This document shows positions 7,651 to 16,571 of a DNA stretch of 64,000 bases, piece after piece (the first letter of the stretch is position 1; every line of letters begins with the position of its first letter). Below the pieces are notes generated by a model, which had not been told where the DNA came from, made no database searches, and worked only from the letters and a program-made list of their open reading frames with translations. The DNA comes from Comamonas terrigena NBRC 13299. Its GTDB lineage: Bacteria; Pseudomonadota; Gammaproteobacteria; Burkholderiales; Burkholderiaceae_C. The position numbers and the translations under genes are program-made. The stretch lies in assembly GCF_006740045.1 (NCBI RefSeq), contig NZ_AP019749.1, forward strand, positions 887,001 through 951,000, in the 5' to 3' direction.

Positions 7651-7678
7651 AAAAACTCAAACTCGCACCGGAACTTCC

Positions 7679-8302
7679 ATGGCATTCGAAACCCGTTTTT
7701 GCTCGAACTGTGCCACGCCGCTGGAATGGATCACCCAGGCGGAAGACAGCGGCGATGTCAGCCGTCTGCGCTGCCCGGCCTGTGGCTTCACGCACTGGGG
7801 CAACCCCACGCCCGTGCTGGCGGCAGTGGTGGAAAACGACCGTGGCCAAGCCTTGCTGGCGCGCAATGCGCTGTGGCAGGAAGGCGTGTTCGGCCTGATC
7901 ACCGGTTTCATGGAAGCCGGCGAATCTCCGGAAACCGGCATCTGCCGCGAGGTGCTGGAAGAAACCGGTCTGCAGGTCAAAGCCCTGCGCCTGCTGGGCA
8001 GCTGGGAATTTCTGCGCATGAACCAGGTGCTGATCGCCTACCACGTGCGCGTGGCGGGCAATCCCGACGATGTGCGCCTGTCTCCCGAGCTGCTGGAATA
8101 CCGCTGGGTGACCCCCGAAGCCGCGCGCTGCTGGCCGGCGGGCACGGGCTATGCCCTGGCCCACTGGATCCGCGACAAGGGCGTGGAGCCACAATTCGGG
8201 GCCTTCCGTCCCGGCCAGAGCCCGGAACCGGATCCCGCCAAGTGGCCGCTGCGGCCATGGAGCGAAGATGCGCGGTTTCAGTTGCCGCCCACCCTGGCGT
8301 AA
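7679..8302 (+). CDS. Nudix hydrolase with N-terminal zinc ribbon
   Basis: A 207-residue protein. Cys8, Cys11, Cys32 and Cys35 (CSNC and CPAC) form a zinc ribbon, and residues 76-98 match the Nudix box Gx5Ex7REUxEExGU (GFMEAGESPETG..REVLEETGL), which binds magnesium and cleaves nucleoside diphosphates linked to another group. The zinc ribbon plus Nudix layout recalls NudC-type NADH pyrophosphatases, but the protein is shorter and lacks the NudC N-terminal domain, so the substrate is open. The start is at MAFETRFC because the zinc ribbon begins there. It follows cysM on the same strand with 116 bp between. Confidence 0.85.
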   Translation: MAFETRFCSNCATPLEWITQAEDSGDVSRLRCPACGFTHWGNPTPVLAAVVENDRGQALLARNALWQEGVFGLITGFMEAGESPETGICREVLEETGLQVKALRLLGSWEFLRMNQVLIAYHVRVAGNPDDVRLSPELLEYRWVTPEAARCWPAGTGYALAHWIRDKGVEPQFGAFRPGQSPEPDPAKWPLRPWSEDARFQLPPTLA

Positions 8303-8311
8303 CGCCCCCTG

Positions 8312-8326
8312 AGCCGCGATGCGGCT
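8312..8326 (+). terminator. Short hairpin after the Nudix gene
   Basis: AGCCGC-GAT-GCGGCT lies 9 bp past the stop codon and is followed by a C/T-rich stretch, not a T run. The context (CCCCCTGAG before, TTCCCC after) looks like an intergenic repeat common in Comamonadaceae. Termination is uncertain. Confidence 0.35.
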
Positions 8327-8521
8327 TCCCCTTCCCCCGTCTTTCCCCGTGGGCTGCTCCAGAGGGTGCCGTGTGCGCGATGGGGCAGCCCTTGTGCGTC
8401 GTGTGCGTCGCCCGCCCCCAGGCGTCGTGGTGCACTCACGCTTCGGAAGACGGTGGTGTGGAGCGTCACCCGTGGGGGCAGGTCGGTACCGCTGTCCGTC
8501 ACAAGGCTGCTGCAGGCTTTC

Positions 8522-8527
8522 TACAAT
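8522..8527 (+). promoter_or_regulatory. Candidate -10 element for the TusA-like gene
   Basis: TACAAT lies 46 bp upstream of the start codon at 8573. No good -35 sequence is present at the right distance, so this is tentative. Confidence 0.35.
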
Positions 8528-8572
8528 GGCCCTCCAGAGCAGCCCCCAAGGCTGCACTTTTGCGAGAACCCC

Positions 8573-8800
8573 ATGCAGATTGACCAAGAAATCGACACCC
8601 GCGGCATGAACTGCCCTTTGCCCATCCTCAAGGCCAAAAAAGCCCTGTCGGGCATGGAGAGCGGCCAGTTGCTGAAAGTAGTGGCCACCGACACCGGTTC
8701 GTTGCGCGACTTCCAGGCATTTGCCAAGCAGACGGGCAACGAACTGGTGCACCAGGAAACCGTGGGCGACGAGTTCATTCACGTGCTGCGCCGCCGCTGA
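8573..8800 (+). CDS. TusA-family sulfur carrier protein
   Basis: A 75-residue protein with the family signature around the active cysteine, DTRGMNCPLPILKAKKAL, where Cys14 sits in the CPxP motif that carries persulfide sulfur. The whole protein is the small two-layer TusA fold and is full length. TusA-type proteins pass sulfur to tRNA thiolation or molybdenum cofactor maturation; which partner this one serves cannot be told here, and several paralogues are usual. The start at MQIDQEID gives the normal size; the frame is open further upstream without homology. A strong bidirectional terminator follows. Confidence 0.85.
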   Translation: MQIDQEIDTRGMNCPLPILKAKKALSGMESGQLLKVVATDTGSLRDFQAFAKQTGNELVHQETVGDEFIHVLRRR

Positions 8801-8825
8801 TGCGTTAAAGGCGGGCTTCTGATCA

Positions 8826-8853
8826 CAAAAGGCCTGCAATTGCAGGCCTTTTG
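8826..8853. terminator. Bidirectional terminator between the TusA-like gene and galU
   Basis: A perfect 28-bp palindrome (halves CAAAAGGCCTGCAA and TTGCAGGCCTTTTG) lies between two convergent genes, with A and T runs built into the stem. It should stop transcription from both sides. Confidence 0.85.
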
Positions 8854-8880
8854 TTCATTGTGACCGGGCAGAGTGTGCGG

Positions 8881-9768
8881 TCAGATGTCCAGGGTCTGGA
8901 GGTAGGCGCGGAACGAGGCGCCCACTTCCGGGTGCTGAAGTGCCAGTTCCACCGTGGCTTGCAGAAAGCCTTCCTTGCTGCCGCAGTCATAGCGCTTGCC
9001 GCTGTACTGGTAGGCGTAGACGGTTTCATGCTGCATCAGGCGCTCGATGGCATCGGTGAGCTGGATTTCTCCACCCACGCCCTTGGGCTGGCTGCGAATC
9101 TCGTCAAAGATGCGCGGTGTCAGCACATAGCGGCCGGCCACGCCCATGCGCGAGGGGGCCACTTCCGGTGCCGGTTTTTCCACGATCTCATCCACGCGCA
9201 GCAGCGGGCCGCCTGCGGGCTCGCCTTTGACAATGCCGTAGCGCTTGGTGTGTTCCAGCGGTACTTCCTGCACGGCCAGCAGCGAGCGGCCTTGCTTCAG
9301 GAAAGCGGCGGTCATCTGCGCCATCACGCCGGGGCCGCCGGGCAATCCGGTCATCAGGTCGTCGGCCAGGATGACGGCGAAGGGTTCGTTGCCCACCAGG
9401 GGCTCGGCGCACAGTACCGCATGGCCCAGGCCCAGCGACCGTGGCTGGCGCACAAACAGGCAGTTCATGTCGGCCGGGACGACGGCGCGCACCAGGTCCA
9501 GCATGGCCTGTTTGCCGGCACGTTCCAGCTCGTTTTCCAGCTCGTAGGCGGTGTCGAAATGGTCTTCGATGGCGCGCTTGCTGCGGCCGGTGACAAAGAT
9601 CATGTCGCGGATACCGGCTTCATAGGCTTCCTCGACGGCGTACTGGATCAGCGGCTTGTCCACCACGGGCAGCATTTCCTTGGGTGATGCCTTGGTGGCA
9701 GGCAAAAAACGGGTGCCCAGGCCGGCGACAGGGAACACGGCTTTGCGCACGCGGTTCGGGTTGGTCAT
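8881..9768 (-). CDS. galU: UTP-glucose-1-phosphate uridylyltransferase
   Basis: A 295-residue enzyme that joins UTP and glucose-1-phosphate to make UDP-glucose, the precursor of surface polysaccharides and other sugar nucleotides. The nucleotidyltransferase signature [20 protein letters not shown] is at residues 13-32. Other GalU blocks are [34 protein letters not shown] and [10 protein letters not shown]. The length is standard. The start ATG has a GAGG sequence 7-10 bp upstream on the minus strand. It is transcribed alone, between the bidirectional terminator at its 3' end and the valS terminator upstream. Confidence 0.96.
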   Translation of the reverse strand: MTNPNRVRKAVFPVAGLGTRFLPATKASPKEMLPVVDKPLIQYAVEEAYEAGIRDMIFVTGRSKRAIEDHFDTAYELENELERAGKQAMLDLVRAVVPADMNCLFVRQPRSLGLGHAVLCAEPLVGNEPFAVILADDLMTGLPGGPGVMAQMTAAFLKQGRSLLAVQEVPLEHTKRYGIVKGEPAGGPLLRVDEIVEKPAPEVAPSRMGVAGRYVLTPRIFDEIRSQPKGVGGEIQLTDAIERLMQHETVYAYQYSGKRYDCGSKEGFLQATVELALQHPEVGASFRAYLQTLDI

Positions 9769-9800
9769 GACAAAACCTCAACAAATCCTCTACAAAAGGG

Positions 9801-9833
9801 AAAAAGGCGCTGTGACCGAAGCCGCAGCGCCTT
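9801..9833 (-). terminator. Rho-independent terminator of valS
   Basis: Read on the minus strand, a 9-bp stem (AAGGCGCTG / CAGCGCCTT) with a 12-nt loop is followed by TTTCCCTTTT. It starts about 20 bp past the valS stop. Confidence 0.75.
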
Positions 9834-9854
9834 CTGAGCTCAGCTTACCAGCGA

Positions 9855-12743
9855 TCAGCCCAGGCGGGCCAGTTGTTCCTGGATGCGGGTCAGCGTGGCG
9901 CCAAAGTCGGCAACGCGCTTTTTCTCCTGCTCCAGCACCGCAGCGGGTGCCTTGGCGCAGAAGGCTTCATTGCCCAGCTTGCCGTTGGCCTTGGCGATTT
10001 CGCCTTCCAGGCGCTTGGCTTCCTTGGACAGGCGGGCCTTTTCGGCTTCCACGTCCACTTCCACGAACAGCGCCAGGCGGGCATCTCCCACCACGGACAC
10101 GGGGGCGTTCTGCGCCTCGGTGGCCCAGGCGGCTTCGTCGTCGAACACCTTGACTTCGCTGAGCTTGGCCAGGTTCTTCAACACATCGGCATTGGCGCGC
10201 AGGAAGGCAGCGCCGTCGGCCGAGCCGGCCACCGTCAGCAGCGGCAGGCGCTGGGCGGGCGACACGCCCATCTCGCCGCGCAGGGCACGGCAGGCGTCCA
10301 CCATCTGCTTGATGCGCGCCACATAGGCGATGGCGGCTTCGTCGATCTTCTCGGGCTGTGCCTCGGGGTAGGCGGCGATGGCGATTGAGGCACCGGCGCG
10401 GCCGGCCACGGGGGCCACCTTCTGCCACAGGGCTTCGGTGACGAACGGGATGATGGGGTGGGCCAGACGCAGAATGGTTTCCAGCGTGCGGATCAGCGTG
10501 CGGCGTGTGGCGCGCTGCTGGGCTTCGTTGCCGGTCTGGATCTGCACCTTGGCGATTTCCAGGTACCAGTCGCAGAACTCGTTCCAGACAAAGTCGTAGA
10601 GGGTGTTGGCGACGTTGTCCAGACGTAACTCTGCAAAGCCCTTGGCCACTTCGGCCTCGACCTTTTGCAGCTGCGAGACGATCCAGCGGTCGGGCTGGCT
10701 GAACTGCAGATAGCCGCCGGCACAGTCGGCCGCGGTGTGGTCCTGCAGACCGCAGTCATAGCCTTCGCAGTTCATCAGCACAAAGCGGGAGGCGTTCCAC
10801 AGCTTGTTGCAGAAGTTGCGGTAGCCCTCGCAGCGCTTGCTGTCGAAGTTGATCGAGCGGCCCAGCGAGGCCAGTGCGGCAAAGGTGAATCGCAGCGCAT
10901 CGGCACCGTAGGCGGGAATGCCTTCGGGGAATTCCTTTTGCGTGTTCTTGCGCACCTGGGGTGCGGTTTCGGGCTTGCGCAGGCCGGTGGTGCGCTTGTC
11001 CAGCAGCGGCTCCAGCGAGATGCCGTCGATCAGGTCGACCGGGTCCAGCACATTGCCTTCGGACTTGGACATCTTCTTGCCCTGTGCATCGCGCACCAGG
11101 CCGTGGATGTAGACATGCTTGAACGGCACGCGACCGGTGAAGTGCGTGGTCATCATGATCATCCGGGCCACCCAGAAGAAGATGATGTCGTAGCCCGTCA
11201 CCAGCACCGACGAGGGCAGGTAGAGGTTGTAGTCATCGTCGGTGGCATCGGTCTGGTCGGGCCAGCCCATGGTGGAGAACGGCACCATGGCGGACGAGTA
11301 CCAGGTGTCGAGCACATCCGGGTCGCGCGTGAGGGTCTTGCCGGGGGCCTGGGCCTGGGCTTCGGCTTCGTTCTTGGCAACGTAGAGGTTGCCTTCCTCG
11401 TCATACCAGGCCGGAATCTGGTGGCCCCACCACAGCTGGCGCGAGATGCACCAGTCCTGGATGTTGTTCATCCACTGGTTGTAGGTGTTGACCCAGTTCT
11501 CGGGCACAAACTGCACTTCGCCAGAGGCCACGGCATCGATGGCCTTCTGGGCGATGGACTTGCCGGTCGGATCCTGGTCGCTGACCTTGCTCATGGCGAT
11601 GAACCACTGGTCGGTCAGCATGGGTTCGATCACCTGGCCGGTACGGTCGCAGATCGGCACCATCAGCTTGTGCTTCTTGATCTCGACCATCAGGCCCAGT
11701 TCTTCCAGGTCGGCGACGATGGCCTTGCGGGCCACGAAACGGTCCATGCCGCGGTATTTCTCGGGCGCTTCGTCGTTGATCTTGGCGGTCAGCGTCAGCA
11801 CGCAGATCATCGGCAGCTTGTGGCGCAGGCCCACCTGGTAGTCGTTCTGGTCGTGCGCAGGCGTCACCTTCACCACGCCGGTGCCGAACTCGCGGTCCAC
11901 GTATTCGTCGGCAATGATGGGGATGTGGCGGCCCACCAGCGGCAGGGTCACAGTCTGGCCGATCAGGTGCTTGTAGCGCTCGTCTTCGGGGTGGACCATC
12001 ACGGCCACGTCGCCCAGCATGGTTTCGGGGCGGGTGGTGGCGACCACCAGATTGCCTTCACCGCTGGTCAGCGGGTAGGCGATGTGCCAGAGCGAACCGT
12101 CCTTTTCCTGGTTTTCCACTTCCAGATCGGACACGGCCGATTGCAGCACCGGATCCCAGTTCACCAGGCGCTTGCCGCGGTAGATCAGGCCTTGCTGGTA
12201 CAGCTTCACAAAGGTCTCGGTCACCACCTTGGACAGCTTGTCGTCCATGGTGAAGTACTCACGGCTCCAGTCCACGGTATCGCCCATGCGGCGCATCTGC
12301 GTGGTGATGGTGTTGCCGGACTTTTCCTTCCACTCCCAGACCTTCTTGGTGAACTCGTCACGGCCCAGGTCATAGCGGCTCACGCCCTGGGTCTGCAGCT
12401 GGCGTTCCACCACGATCTGGGTGGCAATGCCGGCGTGGTCGGTACCGGGAATCCAGGCCGTGTTGTAGCCCTTCATGCGGTGGTAGCGCGTCAGCGAGTC
12501 CATGATGGTCTGGTTGAACGCGTGGCCCATGTGCAGCGTGCCGGTCACATTGGGGGGCGGCAGCTGGATGGCGAAATTGTTGCCCGCAGCGGTGGCTTCG
12601 GCGCCGGGCTGGCCCGTGCCGCGGTAGCCGGCGTTGCCGTAGCCGCGCTTCTCCCACTCGGGGCCCCACTGGGCTTCGATGGCGGATGGCTCAAAAGACT
12701 TGGAGAGGCTGTCGAGGCCTGGCTGGGCAATGGTGTCGCTCAT
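9855..12743 (-). CDS. valS: Valyl-tRNA synthetase
   Basis: A 962-residue class I aminoacyl-tRNA synthetase that charges tRNA-Val. The HIGH motif appears as [15 protein letters not shown] near residue 70 and the KMSKS motif as [14 protein letters not shown]. The editing (CP1) insertion lies between them with [10 protein letters not shown], and a C-terminal coiled coil (the tRNA arm, [19 protein letters not shown]) closes the protein. I chose MSDTIAQPG as start because homology begins just after it; the frame continues 31 codons upstream without family resemblance. Single gene with its own terminator; the 238 bp upstream hold no recognised gene. Confidence 0.96.
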   Translation of the reverse strand: MSDTIAQPGLDSLSKSFEPSAIEAQWGPEWEKRGYGNAGYRGTGQPGAEATAAGNNFAIQLPPPNVTGTLHMGHAFNQTIMDSLTRYHRMKGYNTAWIPGTDHAGIATQIVVERQLQTQGVSRYDLGRDEFTKKVWEWKEKSGNTITTQMRRMGDTVDWSREYFTMDDKLSKVVTETFVKLYQQGLIYRGKRLVNWDPVLQSAVSDLEVENQEKDGSLWHIAYPLTSGEGNLVVATTRPETMLGDVAVMVHPEDERYKHLIGQTVTLPLVGRHIPIIADEYVDREFGTGVVKVTPAHDQNDYQVGLRHKLPMICVLTLTAKINDEAPEKYRGMDRFVARKAIVADLEELGLMVEIKKHKLMVPICDRTGQVIEPMLTDQWFIAMSKVSDQDPTGKSIAQKAIDAVASGEVQFVPENWVNTYNQWMNNIQDWCISRQLWWGHQIPAWYDEEGNLYVAKNEAEAQAQAPGKTLTRDPDVLDTWYSSAMVPFSTMGWPDQTDATDDDYNLYLPSSVLVTGYDIIFFWVARMIMMTTHFTGRVPFKHVYIHGLVRDAQGKKMSKSEGNVLDPVDLIDGISLEPLLDKRTTGLRKPETAPQVRKNTQKEFPEGIPAYGADALRFTFAALASLGRSINFDSKRCEGYRNFCNKLWNASRFVLMNCEGYDCGLQDHTAADCAGGYLQFSQPDRWIVSQLQKVEAEVAKGFAELRLDNVANTLYDFVWNEFCDWYLEIAKVQIQTGNEAQQRATRRTLIRTLETILRLAHPIIPFVTEALWQKVAPVAGRAGASIAIAAYPEAQPEKIDEAAIAYVARIKQMVDACRALRGEMGVSPAQRLPLLTVAGSADGAAFLRANADVLKNLAKLSEVKVFDDEAAWATEAQNAPVSVVGDARLALFVEVDVEAEKARLSKEAKRLEGEIAKANGKLGNEAFCAKAPAAVLEQEKKRVADFGATLTRIQEQLARLG

Positions 12744-12981
12744 GGCTGCGTGAAGGAAATCTGGAAATGCAAACGGCATCCACAGGGGATGCCGTCTGCA
12801 GGGAAAAAGACGGATTGCAATGATTTTAGCCAGCACCCCCGGCTGCGCGCAGGTCGGGGTCTATGGTGGAGTGCCAGATCGGTGCCGCATGCCAGCGGCA
12901 TGCGCATGGTGTGCTGTGAAATCAGGAGCACACCATGCCGTTGTCCGCGTGCCCCTGGCCGTGCGCCTACGGCCGGCGCGC

Positions 12982-13650
12982 TCAGCGCTTGCCGCCGTAT
13001 TCCGGTCGGTCGTTGTGCTGGGGCTTGAGGGGCGTGCTGCTGGCGCCGGCGGCGCGTTCCGCACGCCACTGCTGCTTGCGGGCGGTCCATTCGGCCAGGC
13101 GGGCATGGGCGGTGGTGCTTTCGCGTGCCATCTGCACGGCGTCGGCCAGCTGGGCCGATAGCTCCAGCCGGATGCCGTTGGGGTCGAAGAAATAAATGCT
13201 TTTGAAGATGTGGTGGTCGGTCACGCCCAGCACCTCCACACCGTGCGCCTGCAGGCGGGCCTTGGTGTTTTCCAGCTCCTGCACGCTGTCCACGCGGAAG
13301 GCAATGTGGTTGATCCACAGCGGGGTGTTGGGGGATGGCAGGGCTTTTTCGTCGTCGCCGATGTCAAAGAAGGCGATGAAGCTGCCATCGCGCAGGCGGA
13401 AAAAGAAGTGGGTGTAGGGGCAGTACTCACCCGTGGAGGGCACATGGTCGCTCTGGATGATGTGGTAGAGCGGCAGGCCCAGGATGTCTTCGTAGAAGTG
13501 GCGCGTTTCCTCTGCATCGCGCGCCTTGTAGGCGTAGTGGTGCAGCTGCTGGATGGCGGCAGGCGGTGGCAGCGTGGCCAGGTCCGGGCGGGCGCCGGTC
13601 GAGAGGCTGACCTGGGAGATGGCCTGGGGACTGGCAGAGGCGGTGGGCAT
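12982..13650 (-). CDS. VOC-family (glyoxalase/dioxygenase fold) metalloprotein
   Basis: A 222-residue protein with the vicinal-oxygen-chelate fold: two beta-alpha-beta-beta-beta modules between about residues 35 and 165. Likely metal ligands are His in QQLHHYAYKARDAEETRHFY, His in WINHIAFRVDS and Glu in DPNGIRLELS. The last 50 residues are a charged tail. The reaction is unknown; the family covers glyoxalases, extradiol dioxygenases and resistance proteins. An AGGAG sequence lies 6 bp before the ATG. It stands between valS and a yceI gene on the same strand with no sign of an operon. Confidence 0.8.
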   Translation of the reverse strand: MPTASASPQAISQVSLSTGARPDLATLPPPAAIQQLHHYAYKARDAEETRHFYEDILGLPLYHIIQSDHVPSTGEYCPYTHFFFRLRDGSFIAFFDIGDDEKALPSPNTPLWINHIAFRVDSVQELENTKARLQAHGVEVLGVTDHHIFKSIYFFDPNGIRLELSAQLADAVQMARESTTAHARLAEWTARKQQWRAERAAGASSTPLKPQHNDRPEYGGKR

Positions 13651-13723
13651 GTGCAGCTCCTTTTACGTATATGCAATGCATTGCACTAAACGGAATTCTA
13701 GGAACTGACGGCGCTGTTGGGCA

Positions 13724-13757
13724 AAGAAAAACCCGCATGCCGGGAGGGCAGGCGGGT
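13724..13757 (-). terminator. Rho-independent terminator of the yceI gene at 13806
   Basis: On the minus strand the stem CCCGCCTGCC / GGCATGCGGG with a 5-nt loop is followed directly by TTTTTCTTT, about 50 bp past the yceI stop. Confidence 0.85.
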
Positions 13758-13805
13758 GGCAGGCACGGCTGCGTGGGCGGCCATGCAAGGCGGTCGGTGC
13801 AGGGC

Positions 13806-14378
13806 TTACTGCTTGACGGCTTCCAGCTGCAGCACCAGGCGCACGTTCTTGGCAAAGCCCCAGTCCACGCCGTAGTTCACACCCCACTGGGTGCGGTCGA
13901 TGGTGGCTTCAAAGTCGCCGCCGCAGACTTCACGCTTGAGCATGGGGCTTTCGTAGCAGGTGAACTTGTTGGCCTTGATGGTGATGGGGTGGGTCTGGCC
14001 GTTCAGCGTCAGCTGGCCGGTCACTTCCTTGAGCTTGTCGCCGTCGAACACGAACTTGTCGGACACGAACTTGGACACCGGGTACTGGTCGGTGTTGAAG
14101 ATGTCCTTGCTCTTCAGGTGCTTGTCGAAGGCTGCTGTGCCGGAGTTCACGCTGGTCATGTCCAGCGTCACTTCCACCTTGCCGGTCTTGGCGGCCTTGT
14201 CGAATTCCACGGCGCCTTGCTTCTTGTCGAAACGGGCGCGGTTGGTGGAGGCGCCGAAGTGGTCGATTTCGAAGGTGGCGAAGGTGTGGGTGGGGTCGAT
14301 GGCGTACTGGGCCGGTGCAGCGTGGGCGGCGGTGGCGAACAGGCTGGCTGCAGCCAGAGCAAACAGGGTGGAACGCAT
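13806..14378 (-). CDS. YceI-family periplasmic lipid-binding protein, copy 1
   Basis: A 190-residue secreted protein: signal peptide MRSTLFALAAASLFATAAHA (cleaved before APAQYAID), then a complete YceI domain that folds as a lipocalin-like barrel and in known members binds polyisoprenoid lipids or related amphiphiles. Typical blocks are YAIDPTHTFATFEIDHFG, TGQLTLNGQTHPITI and the two cysteines around CYESPMLKREVC. A CAGGAG Shine-Dalgarno sequence precedes this ATG and fixes the start; an upstream extension is not translated in homologues. It ends in a strong terminator. The second yceI gene and a cytochrome b561 gene lie directly upstream in the same direction. Confidence 0.9.
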   Translation of the reverse strand: MRSTLFALAAASLFATAAHAAPAQYAIDPTHTFATFEIDHFGASTNRARFDKKQGAVEFDKAAKTGKVEVTLDMTSVNSGTAAFDKHLKSKDIFNTDQYPVSKFVSDKFVFDGDKLKEVTGQLTLNGQTHPITIKANKFTCYESPMLKREVCGGDFEATIDRTQWGVNYGVDWGFAKNVRLVLQLEAVKQ

Positions 14379-14539
14379 GAAGGAATCTCCTGTGTGAAAA
14401 ATGAATGAGAGAGGGAAAACGGAACCGTGAATCAATGGCTGCCTGTGTGCATGCCGCATTGCCCTGAACGCATCTTGGAAATCAAGATCGCGGTCCTATG
14501 CAGCAGAGCGGGTATGCACACCGGTGGCTGTCCAGAACG

Positions 14540-15112
14540 TCAGAGCTTGCCCACACCGGTCAGTGCCAGCTTGAACTGCACGGTGACTTCGTCGGCCACC
14601 ATGGAGGTGTCGGCCCAGTCGCCATCGCCGATCTTGAACGACAGGCGCTTGAGCGGCAGGGTGCCGGCAGCGATGGTGGTGGCGCCCGATTGGGTCAGCA
14701 CCACGGGCACGGACACCTTCTGGGCGTTGCCCTTGATGGTCAGCGTGCCGTCCACCTGGTACTTGCCGCCGCCCAGCGCCTTGACGGCGGTGGAATCGAA
14801 CGTGGCCTTGGGGAACTTGGCGATGTTGAACCAGTCCGCGCCGAGCAGGTTGCTGTCGGTCTCCTTGGAGCCCATGGTGGCGCTGCCGGTTTCCACGGTG
14901 AAGTGGATCTTGCTGGTTTCGGGCTTGGCGGTGTCAAAGCTCACCTGCGCGTCGAACTTCTTGAACTGGCCTTGCAGGGGCACGCCCATCTGCTTGGCGG
15001 TGAAGTTGATGCTGCTTTGCGCCGGCACCAGGGCCTGGGCGGCCATGGCGGCGGTGCCTAGCAGGGTTGCACTGGCAAAGAAGGCGGCGCGGAAAGTGGT
15101 GCTGAAAGTCAT
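14540..15112 (-). CDS. YceI-family periplasmic lipid-binding protein, copy 2
   Basis: Also 190 residues with a signal peptide (MTFSTTFRAAFFASATLLGTAAMA) and one YceI domain (SSINFTAKQMGVPLQGQFKKF ... ADWFNIAKFPKATFDS ... DGTLTIKGNAQKVSVPVVL). The sequence differs clearly from copy 1, so this is an old paralogue and not a recent duplication; it belongs to the subtype lacking the paired cysteines. It lies 38 bp after the cytochrome b561 gene, the same pair as E. coli yceJ-yceI, so the two are probably one transcript and one function. Confidence 0.9.
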   Translation of the reverse strand: MTFSTTFRAAFFASATLLGTAAMAAQALVPAQSSINFTAKQMGVPLQGQFKKFDAQVSFDTAKPETSKIHFTVETGSATMGSKETDSNLLGADWFNIAKFPKATFDSTAVKALGGGKYQVDGTLTIKGNAQKVSVPVVLTQSGATTIAAGTLPLKRLSFKIGDGDWADTSMVADEVTVQFKLALTGVGKL

Positions 15113-15150
15113 GGTGAACTCCTGACGCTCGAAAAAAAACAGGGGACGAA

Positions 15151-15714
15151 TTACGCGGCTTTGCCGGGCAGCATGCGGCGCAGCAGGCCGTCGCGGTCGA
15201 TGAACTGGTGCTTGAGTGCTGCCGCAATGTGCAGGGCAATCAGGGCGGCCAGCGTGTAGGCGCTGATCATGTGCCAGGGCTTGAGGGCTTCGGCCAGTGC
15301 CGGATCGGCCGGCACGAAATTGGGCAGCTGCCACAGACCGAACCACACGATGGGGAAGCCGGCGGCCGAGCTGTAAGCCCAGCCCAGCAGCGGCACCGCA
15401 AAGAACAGCAGGTACAGCAGGTGGTGCACGCCATGGTGGGCGAGGTGCTGCCAGCGCGGCATCCCCGCGGCCATGGCAGCAGGCAGTGCGGGCGGGCGGT
15501 GGGTAAGGCGCCAGACCAGGCGCAGCAGGCTGAGCACCAAAATGGTGACGCCGGCCCATTTGTGCCAGTTGTAGTACTTCAGGCGTGCCGGGGAAAACGG
15601 CAGTCCGGTCATGTACCAGCCAAAGGCCAGCAGGCCGATCAGGCCAACGGCCAACAGCCAGTGCAGTGCGATGGCGGGCAGGCTGTAGCGGGTGGAAGCG
15701 GTGGGGGTGGGCAT
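15151..15714 (-). CDS. Cytochrome b561 (YceJ/CybB family)
   Basis: A 187-residue inner-membrane protein with four membrane helices (about residues 12-33, 50-68, 93-118 and 145-168). Candidate haem-ligand histidines lie in AIALHWLLAV, YNWHKWAG, GVHHLLYLLF and LIALHIAAAL, as in cytochrome b561 proteins that move electrons between quinols and periplasmic partners. It is followed at 38 bp by a yceI gene; the yceJ-yceI pairing is conserved in many proteobacteria. No Shine-Dalgarno sequence is obvious, but the start fits the family. Confidence 0.88.
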   Translation of the reverse strand: MPTPTASTRYSLPAIALHWLLAVGLIGLLAFGWYMTGLPFSPARLKYYNWHKWAGVTILVLSLLRLVWRLTHRPPALPAAMAAGMPRWQHLAHHGVHHLLYLLFFAVPLLGWAYSSAAGFPIVWFGLWQLPNFVPADPALAEALKPWHMISAYTLAALIALHIAAALKHQFIDRDGLLRRMLPGKAA

Positions 15715-15889
15715 GGTTATGCGTTGTTTTTAAAGCACCTGGCAAGCGGCCATGAAGCGCGACAAGAGATGGAGTGTAGGAAGCAAAGGTGACAAAAAAG
15801 TTCAGGCAAATTGACGTGACAGTTCAAAAAGCTTGAATGCCGGAGTGGCCCGCAGTGGGGCCCCTGGCTCAGGTAAGCTCACCAGCCCT

Positions 15890-16486
15890 ATGGCCCAGAC
15901 CCTTGCTTCCCCCGCGCACAGTGAATTGATCATCAAGAAAAGCCGTTTCATCGGCTGCGTGCAGCCCATGCGCGACCGCGCCAGTGCCCAGGCCGCCGTG
16001 GATGCCTTGTGGAAGCAGCACCCGGCGGCGGCCCACATCTGCTGGGCCTTGCTGGCCGGCGGCCAATCTGCGGCGGTGGATGACGGCGAGCCCAGCGGTA
16101 CGGCCGGCCGCCCGATGCTGGATGTGCTGCGCCACCAGGAGCTGGAAGGCGTGCTGGCCACCGTGGTGCGCTACTTCGGTGGGGTCAAGCTGGGGGCCGG
16201 CGGCCTGGTGCGGGCCTATACCGACAGCGTGGCGCAGGCGCTGATCGGCGCGGAAAAAATCACGCTGCAGCGCATGGCGCTGCTGCAGTGCGAGGTGCCC
16301 TATGCCATGGAAGGCTGGCTGCGCCGTGAAATCGCCCAGGCCGGGGCCGAACTGCTGCAGGTGCAGCACGGCAGCATGGTGGCCGCGCAGTGGACCTTGC
16401 CGGAAAGTGCCGCCTTCGCCCTGGTGGAACGCCTCAACGATCTGGGGCAGGGGCGGCTGGGCTGGCTGGAGCACTGGCCGGACTGA
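15890..16486 (+). CDS. YigZ/IMPACT family protein
   Basis: A 198-residue protein with the IMPACT N-terminal domain (residues 1-120). The family signature VRYFGGVKLGAGGLVRAYTDSVAQAL and the KKSRFIG block are clear. A smaller C-terminal domain resembling EF-G domain V follows. The biochemical role of the bacterial YigZ group is not established. The ATG at 15890 was chosen because homologues start just before LASPAHSELIIKKSRFIG; the frame extends 19 codons upstream without homology. It is convergent with hemY. Confidence 0.9.
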   Translation: MAQTLASPAHSELIIKKSRFIGCVQPMRDRASAQAAVDALWKQHPAAAHICWALLAGGQSAAVDDGEPSGTAGRPMLDVLRHQELEGVLATVVRYFGGVKLGAGGLVRAYTDSVAQALIGAEKITLQRMALLQCEVPYAMEGWLRREIAQAGAELLQVQHGSMVAAQWTLPESAAFALVERLNDLGQGRLGWLEHWPD

Positions 16487-16571
16487 CGCCGCAGGCAAAG
16501 GACGCTCCTTCGCGCCAGGCTGGCGCAGGCGGCGTTCCCTGTCCGTTGTCCGAAGTGGTGGACCAGGGGGC

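Noticed and set aside
10665..13028. Long plus-strand open frame opposite valS
   Set aside because: Same cause: it mirrors a certain valS gene and encodes low-complexity sequence.
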